64,000 nucleotides of DNA from Thamnidium elegans (lineage: Eukaryota > Mucoromycota > Mucoromycetes > Mucorales > Mucoraceae), in NCBI GenBank assembly GCA_025201345.1, contig JAIXMG010000002.1:1426001-1490000 (forward strand), read 5' to 3'. Below are positions 54,871-64,000 of the stretch, piece by piece. The notes under the pieces were generated by a model, which was not told the DNA's origin, made no database searches, and saw only the letters and a list, made by a program, of their open reading frames with translations. The translations under genes and the position numbers were made by a program. Each line of letters begins with the position of its first letter. Position 1 is the stretch's first letter.

Positions 54871-56344
54871 ATGGATTCAGCAGAGCCAGAGATAACTTGT
54901 CCTACAACACCTGGATTATCTTCAGGAGGATTGTATGTAAAATAATTAAAAATGAATTTATATATGTTACTGAATTGTTTATATATATATATAAAAGTCG
55001 GCCAGGTTTAGATTGGACTTACGTAAAGTCTAATCCAACAGAAAACTGGCATGTCATTGGTTGGCTTGTCTGTTTAGCCATGATTTTTGTCACTTGGATT
55101 GTAACCTTAACAGTTGTTGTAAAGCATTTAAGAAATTACTAGTAAGTTTTTACTGATCAATTAAGAAAAAAAAAATTAACTTTTTTTTATCTTAGTGAAC
55201 CACAAATACAACGTCATAAATTACGAGTATTATTATTTCCTCCCGTATATGCTACGTTAGCATGGTTCGCATATTTAAGATTTGACTATTCAACAACAAT
55301 CATGTTTTTCGCTGTTGTATTTGAAGCATTTGCTGTATTTAACTTGTTTGCTACATTACAAGCCTATCTTGAACCTTTTCGAATTGAAGCTGGTGATGTG
55401 AAAGAATCTATTGATACAAAAATTATGTTTTTATTTAAATGTCACTTGTGAGTTCTTTTTCTTTTACAGAAAAAAAAAAAGGTATATTTATCAATTTCTA
55501 TTAGGCCTTCCAAGTGGGGAATGCACTATCGTATTATTACCGATATTCTTGTATTCCAGTATCCAATTTGGTAACGTATGACAATGAGTGTGTAATGTTA
55601 CCCACCCACTAAAAAAAAAAACTCCTTATTTTTTGTAGGACCCTTCTTGATGCTTTTATGTCCATTTTTGCCGAATTAAAAGGTCGTTACTGTGAAGGAG
55701 TTTACAGCTTTAAGGGCGCCTATGTTTATCTTACCATTATCAACTTTACATCACTGTCTGTTATTCTTACTGCCTTATTTACTTATCTCGATGTCTTTCA
55801 TCATGAATGGCTCCGAGGAAAAGTAAAGGCACATGGTATGTTCTGGTGTGTGAAAGGACCTATTATGTTTAACTTTTATTTTGGTGAAATTCTGCTAAGT
55901 ATATTAGCCACAGTTGGTGTCATTAAAGGTACGGATGGAACCAACGGAAGTATTGCGTGGTCTGTAGAAGCAGTAAAGAACGGTATTTATATTATTATTA
56001 TCTGCAGTGTTATGATGGTCGATAGTTTAATGATGCTTCGTTTCTTCGGTCCTGCGGATAATATCCAAAATGCTGCAAATACAGGTCAAACTAAAAAAAT
56101 GACGCCTTGGAAAGCATTTGTGGATGGTTATTTAGCATATATTCCAGAATTTTTACATAATTTCTTATGTTGTGGTGTGGATTCGTATAAATTGATGAAG
56201 AAACGTAAAGCATTAAAAAAGAAGAAGAAGCTTGAAGCATTAAACAGCAATAATCCCACAGATCGTTTACTCTCTGAAGAAGGCGAAACAAATAATAATA
56301 CGAGTTACAGAATGAAAGAACTTGGTGAACACACATCAGTTTAG
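54871..56344 (+). CDS. TMEM184/organic solute transporter alpha family protein (DUF300)
   Basis: Five exons (54871-54932, 54998-55141, 55196-55447, 55505-55570, 55639-56344) give 409 residues. After a short polar N-terminus there are seven membrane segments. Family landmarks are EPQIQRHKLRVLLFPPVYAT, LFKCHLPSKWGMHYRIITDI, LVFQYPIWTLLDAFMSIFAE and YCEGVYSFKGAYVYLTIINF. The C-terminal 90 residues are charged (KKRKALKKKKKLE, DRLLSEEGET). OST-alpha/TMEM184 proteins lie in endosomal, vacuolar or plasma membranes; fungal members have no firmly known substrate. All introns split codons in the same phase. It is the first intact ordinary gene after the transposon island. Confidence 0.92.
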
Positions 56345-56918
56345 TTTTTTTTTTTTTAATGTATACCATATATTTCTATATATTTAATTAATAAATGTAT
56401 AATATAATAGACTTGAGGCACATCCTGCCTGAAAAGAAACTACTTGTGTTGTTTTATAGCTCGTGTTTTTAATCATGATAAGGAATTAGCTACTATAAAA
56501 TAAAGTAGGACGAAGTTTAAGAATCTTTTAGTATTTTCATGGGTATTAGTAGATAGACGCCTGTTCACGAAGTGCAAATACCACTGATACCAAGCATATT
56601 TAAGTAAATGGTATATAAAACCTTCCTATTCCCATAGGGCAGTTTTTTGTTTGTGAGAAAAAAAAGGGGGAAGCGGCGGGGCAGAATAAAAAAATAAATA
56701 AAAAAATACTTACTTAGACGTACATATAGCGATATTTCATTGGTAGATTGAAAACCGTTATTTTTTTTTTTTACAATCTTTATATTTTTTACGTATTGTT
56801 TCAAATGACTTGTTTATTATTCAGGGTGTCATTTGATTTGCATATATACAAAGGGGCTCATATACGTAGGTAGGGACGATACTTAATCTTTGTATAATGC
56901 AGCTTATTAGTGATAAGT

Positions 56919-56949
<31 letters not shown>

Positions 56950-57220
56950 CTATTACTATGATATTCTCAATGCGCAATGCATGCATAGCTGTATCTAACG
57001 AAGGTTGTTGCTATTTTAATTACCAGTTATTAAATTACATTTACCTGTAAATCAATTATGGTAATGTAAAAGAAGGGAATACATAAGTAGAATGGAACAC
57101 ATGGAAGACGGGTCGGAGAGGTGGACCGACGATTGGTCGGTTTATTTTATATAAAAAAAGCTTTTTTTTATTTATTCTATTTTTCCCTTTTTCTTTACAT
57201 TTGAAATTTTTATACATATA
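56345..57220. other. Intergenic region
   Basis: About 0.9 kb, AT-rich, with a TA run at 56929-56949 and no supportable gene. A short G/C-richer stretch at 57100-57140 precedes the promoter of the hydrolase gene. Confidence 0.55.
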
Positions 57221-58984
57221 ATGAGCATTAAGAGCAATAGCAGTTATACTAGGGATAAACATAATATTGATAATATTAAATTTATTCATCACCCAAACAC
57301 TGTACCAATTCAACTTTCAAATAATACAAGCATCCCTCTTCATGAATATATATCACAAACATGTCCATCTTTATTTGGACCAAAAGCGCATTATACGCCA
57401 ACACCTTATTTAAGATCGGGTCACTTGCAAACGATGTACGCTTCTATATATGATGGATCATCTACTACAAATGATATTACTTATCAAAGGTAAAGAAAAA
57501 AAAATGTATATGATTTACTATTTTAATAAGGTCATGTTTGTAGACAATTACTCGAATTCGAAAATGGTGGAAATGCTTCGTTAGATTGGGCAGTGCCTTT
57601 AACTCCTTTACCAGAGGATACACCTACACTTGTTATCTTGCATGGATTAACTGGTGGTAGTCATGAAAACTATATTCGCGGATTACTTCAAATTGTAAGC
57701 AAACAAAAAAATAAATATATATATGTAATATTCATGTGAAATTTATAGATTGCAAGACCACCGATTAATTATAGAGCCGTGGTTTATAATGCGCGCGGAT
57801 GTGGTTTCACCAACGTAAATACCCCTCAATTATTTAATGCATCTATTACGGACGATTTTAGAGAAGCACTTCGTCATATTCAAAAACAAGTCGGAGAAAA
57901 AACACCACTTATCGGTATTGGTTTTTCATTAGGATCAAATATCCTAGTAAAGGTATATATAATATATATGACAACAAAATGATATATATATATATATATA
58001 TATTTTACTTATAATACTATACAGTACCTTGGAGAAGAAAAAGAAAAGACGCCGCTAATTGCGGGTATTTCAGTTTCAAATCCCTTTGATTTATTAAGGT
58101 AATTTTAAAAATAGAGTACTGGTAAAAAAGCTTATTAATGTTGTACAAACTGTATTTCTAGTTCCGGCATTTTTTTGGATCAAGGTTTTTTTACCAGAAA
58201 CGTGTATTCTTATCGTATGGCCGATAATTTAAAGAACATCTTTTTACAGTAAGTAGAAAACAATAATAATTACAATTGCCATATATTAAAGACGTAGAAA
58301 AGAAACAAGGATATGATGTTGACTCATGGTGAAATTGTCTTGGAGGAAGTGCTTGCAGCTAAAACAATTCGTCAATACGACGATGCATGTACAAAGAAAA
58401 TGTCAAATTATACTACTGTAAATAATTATTATAGAGATGCTAGTTGTTCCAGAGTAATCGAACACGTTAGAGTTCCATTATTATGTATCAATGCATTAGA
58501 CGACCCTATTTCTATTATACATTCTATTCCATTAGATGAAATTAAAGTAAACCCTTATATTATTCTAGTTGGCACTAAACATGGTGGTCATTTAGGTTGG
58601 TTTGAACACTCGTACAGACCTTCCAGATGGGTAGATAAACCAATTGCCGAATTTATGATGGCAATGTTTCAGGTAAAAAACTATACTTAAATGTTTACTA
58701 GTAATCTTAACCTATTTCTTTCTTTGGCAGGCAAAATCCGGTGTTCAGTTAGATAAAGAAACAGCACGTAAAAGTGCCAAATTAATTAGAAAGGTTCGGT
58801 TCCCCTCCCTAAAACTTTCCACTCCACCCTTGATGACTGCTTGAATTTTGCTAACGCTTCTTTTTTGTATTATTATCAGCCACTTCCTAAATTATTTTTC
58901 AAAGTAGAAACCTTTTCTGTAGAACACTATGTCTTTTTATTCTTAATATTACTATCTTGGTTTATTTTTCAAAATAAAAATTAA
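57221..58984 (+). CDS. ABHD1/3-type alpha/beta hydrolase (EHT1/YheT family)
   Basis: Eight exons (57221-57489, 57544-57694, 57749-57952, 58025-58098, 58162-58248, 58303-58672, 58731-58793, 58880-58984) give 440 residues. Family motifs in order: YLRSGHLQTMYASIYD, LVILHGLTGGSHENYIR (oxyanion region), VVYNARGCGFTNVNTP, the nucleophile elbow IGIGFSLGSNILVK (Ser), CINALDDPISI (Asp) and TKHGGHLGWFE (His). Members include yeast Eht1/Eeb1 (ethyl ester synthesis) and animal ABHD3 (phospholipase). A C-terminal hydrophobic segment (YVFLFLILLSWFIF) probably anchors it in a membrane. Exon 6 uses an acceptor in an A-rich context (GAAAAG at 58302), chosen because it alone keeps the frame. Confidence 0.9.
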
Positions 58985-59091
58985 ACCTGAAAAAAAAAAA
59001 AAAAAAGTTTATTTAACATATATTATATATATATGTGTGTGTGTGTGTCAAAAAAAAAATAACAATTGTATATATATATATAGATAGATAT

Positions 59092-61379
59092 TTAATGAAT
59101 AACAGTAAGACGAGTACCATCAGTTTGCCAAATATCAAGTCCACTATATTCACGAATAGCTTCATCCAATTGAGATTCAGTATAACCTCTGGAAGAGATA
59201 CGTTGTCTAATAGTGGATAATGCTAAACTAGGACCAAGTTCATAAGTTAATTCTTTGACGATATTGAAAATACCAGACATGGGTGATCTATCTTGGCGTC
59301 CATCACGTTTAGCATCATCGTTCAACGATGACTTGGATATATCAATTAATCTCAATGCTTCGTCTACATCTATAGGTTCTACAATATCTGACAAACGAAT
59401 ACGAGCTAATGCTTGTGCCATACGAATAATACCTAGTAATGTACGTGCGGAAGCATAAGTAAATTGTTGTTGACGATCTTCATCCAACTTATATTGACGT
59501 CTTAATCCAACATAAGCACTAGTAACATATTCAGATACATCTTTTGTAAGTACTGGACGCTTAGTTCTAGCATGAGCAACATAATGTCTGCACACAGAAA
59601 AAATTAGTATTCATATTCATTATATAAGCGTAATAATTAAAAAAAAAAAAGCTTACCTGATCATGTTGGGTTCTAATGCATCGAAGTCCATCTTGGGAGG
59701 CTTGTTATGTGTATGAACATAAGTAACATGCTCAGCTAAAAGACGATCCATATCTTCAGAAGGTTTATCGAGCATTAAATAAAGAATATCAAAACGAGAG
59801 AGTAAAGCAGCAGGTAAATTGATATTTTGTGTAGGAGAAATACGGGTATTGTAACGACCATAAAGAGGATTAGCAGCAGCTAAAATAGAAGCACGAGCAT
59901 TAAGTGTGGTATTGATACCAGCCTTTGAGATACTAATTGTTTGTTGTTCCATGACTTCATGAATAGCAGTTCTATCCGAATCATCCATCTTATCAAACTC
60001 ATCAATACAACAGATACCATTATCAGCTAAAACTAAAGCACCACCTTCAAGAACCATTTCATCAGTCACTGGTTCTCTCATGACAGCAGCTGTAAGACCT
60101 ACACCAGAAGAACCTCTACCGGTAGTATAAACACCACGGGGTGCTACCTTTGCTACAAACTTTAACAATTGAGATTTAGCAACACCTGGATCACCCATCA
60201 AACAAATATTGATATCACCACGAATCTTCATACCATCACCAATAGTTTTACTAACACCACCAACAAGTAAAAGTAACAAGACCTTTTTAACATCTTCATG
60301 ACCATAGATTTCAGGCGCAATACTACGAGACAAACGGCTGTAAATACTGGGATCAGCCTTTAATTGTTCAAGCATTTGTTCATCTTGTTCAGTCAATTCA
60401 ATTTCATCGTATTGCTTCTTAAGACGATGAATATATTGAACATCCAAGTAAGTATCGGTCAAGAGACCAGCACGCATAGCTCTGAATCCAGTATAAGGCA
60501 TGGGTAAAAAGATACCGGTAACGTTAGCAACATCACCAGGAGTTAATTGACGACAAGCAGCACCGTACAAGTGAAGTGTCATGGTACGAGGAATATGACC
60601 AACAGGTACTTGATCTGTCAATTCTTGCAACTTGACTTCTTGGAAAGCAGAGAACTTAGAAGCTCTTGTTTGCATGTATAATTTACCCTTGATACCGTTA
60701 CGTTTACATTCTTGCGAAACACATTCAGTTAAAGGTGTAAACTGTCTTTGCTTAATTTCTTGAAAGATTTCATAACCACAAGAATCACAACTGTAGGTGT
60801 TGACTTGGAGGAAAGGTTTGACATCAGAGACACGTGTAATAATACCTCGAATTGTAACAAGGCGACCTAATTGTGCACCATTAATTTCACGTACTGCAAA
60901 TCCCTTATCATCCTTCAATGGCTTAAAAAATACTTCACTATTAAAAAAAAATTAGGGTTAGATTCTGTCTCTCTCTCTTTCTGCTCCTGTAAAAAAAAAA
61001 ATGAAGTATTTACTATCGACGTGTTAATGAAGGAGGAAAGCTTTCGTCGTTATCAGTTGTTCTGTTTGTATCGCGAATACTTCTTTGGCGAATAATGACA
61101 TCAAGTACACTATCTTTGTAGCTTAAATCAGGGTTGGTAGGTGTCTTAGATGCACAGAGTTCGTCAATAATAGTACAGAAAAAGTCAATATAATGTTTGG
61201 TGTTTCTAATAATATGAGCGACGGTACGGTTACGTGAATCTTCAAACTAGTAATTAAAACTGTGGTAAATAAAAAAATAAATAAATCTATTTCCTTTTCT
61301 TTTTTCTTTTTTACCTCTGCGAGATCATTCAAGTCAATCGTAACAATTGATAATTCTCTATCAACAATATTTTGCTATA

Positions 61380-61413
<34 letters not shown>

Positions 61414-61671
61414 AGATTAATTTATTATAATATACAAATAAGTAAAATAAAAAAGTTACCATCATAACATCATATTTGGAAACAGATTCTTCTTCTCCCA
61501 TAGAACTGCCAGTGGTTTTAAATCCACTCAAGAATTGTTTAATAGCGGCTTAAATATATATAAAAAAAAAAATGAGTAATCCCCACAACAAATCAAACTT
61601 TTGTTTCTTTATATTTTACCTTTGTCTTCGTCATAATTGACATTGATATTCACTGGAATAAGTGCAGCCAT
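59092..61671 (-). CDS. MCM7: DNA replication licensing factor MCM7
   Basis: Six minus-strand exons (61671-61620, 61548-61460, 61374-61315, 61246-61014, 60937-59657, 59587-59092) give 736 residues. The N-terminal domain carries a C4 zinc finger (CDSCGYE ... CVSQECK) and [19 protein letters not shown] OB-fold sequence. The AAA+ part has [20 protein letters not shown], Walker [23 protein letters not shown], Walker B CIDEFDKM and the arginine finger LLSRFDIL. A winged-helix C-terminus ends [15 protein letters not shown]. Similarity to yeast Mcm7 is close ([19 protein letters not shown]). It is one of six subunits of the replicative helicase, loaded at origins in G1. The two 5' exons are short and near promoter A/T runs. 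Confidence 0.97.
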
Positions 61672-62312
61672 CTTTTCTGAGGTTTTTTTTTACTGACAAA
61701 GAAAAAAAAAGGAAAAAGCTTTTTTTTTTTTTTCTCTTTTTTTTACACTTCATTAAATTTTTTTTTTACAATTTGTTTCAATACGCGACTTTTTTCTTCG
61801 CGTGTACCTAAAAAAAAAAGATGACGTCGGCGTTTTTTTTTGCTGTTCCTGTAGGTGGACAGTCAACTCCATCATTCATACTCTTGTTACAGTCTGATAA
61901 CAGGGCCTTTTTCCTTGGTAACATCAAAGCGTAAAAATAAAAACTAAATTTCGCTTTTGTGTGGCACAAAAGTTTTTCGATCATAAATTATGTATTTTAG
62001 ATGCGCGTATAAATACTAATGCCAAATTTCGTTTTTTTTTTTTTATCAAATACATTTTGAATTAGTTGCTTTTTTTTTTCGTTAATTATTATGATGATAT
62101 CAATATCTGGGTATAGTTTTCTAATGTTTAATTAGCTACTTTTTTTTTTTCCAAATCATGATCGAATCATGATAGCTTGTCATGTAGTATTAGACACGCG
62201 TAAATAAAAGCTGAGTTAAAGCAAGATAAGAGTCACATCAATGCAACCTTATACTTTGACAAACTATTCCTAATAGAGGCTTAAAAAAATAAGACGTTTT
62301 ATTTTTTACAAG
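61672..62312. other. Intergenic region upstream of MCM7
   Basis: About 640 bp with T/A runs and ACGCG-containing spots (61783-61803 and 62193-62200, e.g. TACGCGACTTT, CACGCGTAAAT). In yeasts ACGCGT (MCB) drives G1/S genes such as the MCMs; whether these sites act here is unknown. No gene found. Confidence 0.45.
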
Positions 62313-62846
62313 TTATTCAGAAGTGAAATAAGTAAAGTGTACGTCTTGATCAAATTGAGGCGTTGATAGGAAACGAATCAGTGCTTGTTCCAGTAAATGA
62401 AGGTCTACAGGTTTACTCAAGCAATGATTCTAGATACATAGTAGAGAGAGAGAGAGAGAGAGATTTTAGAAAGAATATATGTATATAAAAGATAAGAAGG
62501 TTGTTACCATGCCAATTTGTATATAGGTATCAACGGACTCAATTGAATCGTTGGTAGTAACAGCGATAATTGGAATAGTTTGACCATTCCTTCTTATGGA
62601 TTTAGTGGTATCAATACCATTTAATAAAGGCATATCTATATCCAGTAAAATAATATCAAATTGAAACTGATTTACTAATTCAAGTGCTGCAATACCATTA
62701 CTTGCTTCTTTTACTTCTAACTTTTTTTTGTTTAATAATTTATATAAACTTTTCTTCATTATCAAGATATTAATAGGATTATCATCCACAATTAACACAG
62801 CTAGTCTTCTACACTTGTATTTTCGGGATACAGCACTTGTTTTCAT
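62313..62846 (-). CDS. Single-domain response regulator (receiver protein)
   Basis: Two minus-strand exons (62846-62508, 62429-62313) give 151 residues made almost entirely of one receiver domain. The acidic pocket is VLIVDDNPINILIM (Asp-Asp at 21-22), the phosphoacceptor Asp69 sits in IILLDIDMPLLNG, the switch Thr in IIAVTTND, and the conserved Lys in NHCLSKPVDLHLL. It should receive phosphate from a hybrid histidine kinase or Ypd1-type phosphotransfer protein. There is no output domain, as in Candida Srr1; an Ssk1 C-terminus is longer. The short tail DQDVHFTYFTSE is not part of the fold. Upstream exon-like sequence at about 63170-63241 was not joined for lack of a consistent start. Confidence 0.85.
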
Positions 62847-63334
62847 AGTTTTTAAAAGGAAAAAATAAAGTATAAAAAAGAGAAAAGAAAAATAAATAAA
62901 TAGAGCTAGTATGTATAATATACTTTTATTTATTTTTTTTAAAAAAAAAAAATTTATTCTAGACCATTTGGCCTGGGTGCTGTCTCTCTCTCTCTCTCTC
63001 TCTCTTTTACAATAATTTAAGTAAATTATTGACTAATAAAATGCAGGTAACAAACGCAATTATAGAGTAACCATTTTTAACATAATTATTCGCTGTCTTT
63101 TGATTATAAACCTATTTTTACTTTATTTTTATTTTATTTTTTATATTGTAATGTAAAGTTGGGTCTTACCACATGTCGATCAGCTTGTCTTGAATCATAG
63201 TTGGCGTACCAAGTAGCAGTACTATCGTTTTTTGTCAACTATTCATATCATTTTTTTTTTTTTTAGTTTAGTCATTCACTATTATGATTATTTTATATTC
63301 GTAACATACACAACGTTTTACACATTCAATAACC
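62847..63334. other. Divergent promoter region
   Basis: Lies between the response regulator and the small membrane protein gene. Contains a TC microsatellite (62983-63004), a matching AG tract at 62443-62462 in the regulator's intron, and an exon-like minus-strand stretch at about 63241-63170 ending at a GTAAG donor. Confidence 0.45.
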
Positions 63335-63943
63335 ATGATGGAATTAGAGAGAAAAGGTATGTTTTTTTTCGGAGTGCAAACAAACAAAAAACTTTTTTTT
63401 TATGAACTGGAAACAATGCAAAAAAAAAAAGGTTACAAGTGACGTGCACTGTAAGTGCTTTTTAGTAGAACAGCAGGTGATGGAAATTTTTAAAATATTC
63501 TCCCTTTTCTTTATATATATTTTTTTTCTAGCTTATACATTTGTAATGTCAGGTAAAGTAATCAGTTTCTTTTTTATTTTAACAAGATGCAGCTCTAATA
63601 AAAACGAATAGACGGTTTATCAAAGCGTTCATTACCAGATGATATCGATTTACCTGCAACTATAGTCCTTGTAAGAGTATACACACACACATAAAAAAAT
63701 GTAATAATTAATATTTTTATCTAGTATGTTATACTCATCATACTAGGTGTTGGTATGTGCTTTTGTTTAAGGCGAGCAAATAGACTGATACCCAATCGAT
63801 TTAGTTTTCCTCTCGTAGATAGAGCAGAAGAAAGACAAAGAGGACAATACGATGTAGGTGTAGAAGAAGAAGGCTTATTGAGTGATTATAGCGACATGGA
63901 AGACGAGCAAGAAAACAACAATTCCTCCGTCAACACTAAATAA
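63335..63943 (+). CDS. Small single-pass membrane protein of unknown function
   Basis: Four exons (63335-63356, 63532-63552, 63612-63670, 63725-63943) give 106 residues. A short polar N-terminus with SKRSLPDDIDLP precedes one membrane helix (ATIVLYVILIILGVGMCFCL) and a cytosolic tail starting RRANRLIPNRF. The tail contains EEEGLLSDYSDMEDEQ, an acidic dileucine-type sorting signal next to possible casein kinase sites. This would suit a protein moving between Golgi, endosome and vacuole. I do not recognise a family. The first two exons are tiny (22 and 21 nt); an alternative start is the ATG within exon 2 (MSDGLSKRS). Confidence 0.6.
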
Positions 63944-64000
63944 TTTTTTTTTTCCCGCATAATACACACCCCATCGACATAGTGAATTTTTAAATTTCAC

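Noticed and set aside
63334..63337. Start codons on both strands overlapping at CATGATGG
   Set aside because: A minus-strand gene starting here could not be extended beyond one exon-like piece, so the overlap is treated as chance.
1..64000. CRISPR array, prokaryotic operon or prophage
   Set aside because: Spliced eukaryotic genes throughout; the only regular array is a head-to-tail satellite with no spacers.

Overview
The window is nuclear DNA of an early-diverging filamentous fungus, most likely a Mucoromycotina (Mucorales-type) species. The reasons are AT-rich DNA with many homopolymer A/T runs, genes split by many short introns (about 50-110 nt), a cofactor-independent phosphoglycerate mutase, a fungal-type Rsp5 adaptor, a LysM secreted protein, and decayed transposon families (piggyBac-like, Tc1/mariner, a transposase fused to a 3'-5' exonuclease, a LINE). 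I resolved 24 protein genes exon by exon; every complete model closes in frame. The species cannot be fixed from the sequence alone.

Layout. 1-4901: 5' end of a mitochondrial acyl-CoA dehydrogenase, a decayed Fanzor/TnpB-like gene between two direct repeats, a secreted LysM/Cys-rich protein and a UPF0538 protein. 5281-10173: a basic unknown protein, NOP56 and ribosomal protein L12 (ribosome biogenesis). 10174-15489: long gene-poor stretch with a foldback hairpin and minisatellites. 15490-26000: dense housekeeping block: RNA polymerase III subunit RPC17, two coiled-coil proteins (one SIKE/FGFR1OP2-like, a STRIPAK family), a BLCAP homologue, an Mdm31/32 mitochondrial protein, Rev7/MAD2L2, a UBA-UBX protein and an SSH4-like Rsp5 adaptor; the last two converge with only 26 bp between stop codons. 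26860-38598: a Fungal_trans transcription factor without a zinc cluster, iPGM, a SLY41-like transporter and an UNC93-like transporter.

39063-54071 is a transposon-built island. It holds a piggyBac remnant, an intact two-exon gene with an E-x-Q nuclease-like motif, a 150-bp satellite, a complete but inactivated Tc1 element with 26-bp inverted repeats and TA duplications, an intact four-exon gene with a second PD-(D/E)XK-like signature, a LINE reverse-transcriptase fragment, a decayed transposase carrying a DEDDy exonuclease, a small coiled-coil gene framed by inverted repeats, and an IS630/Tc1-like remnant. A repeat of about 240-400 bp occurs three times in the island (two direct copies, one inverted). 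The transposases are broken, but the two nuclease-like genes and the coiled-coil gene keep open frames across predicted introns, which makes them the most interesting unexplained content.

54871-63943 returns to ordinary genes: TMEM184/OST-alpha, an ABHD1/3 hydrolase, MCM7, a single-domain response regulator and a small single-pass membrane protein. Exon coordinates were derived by eye from splice signals, frame and remembered family conservation; no alignment or database search was run.
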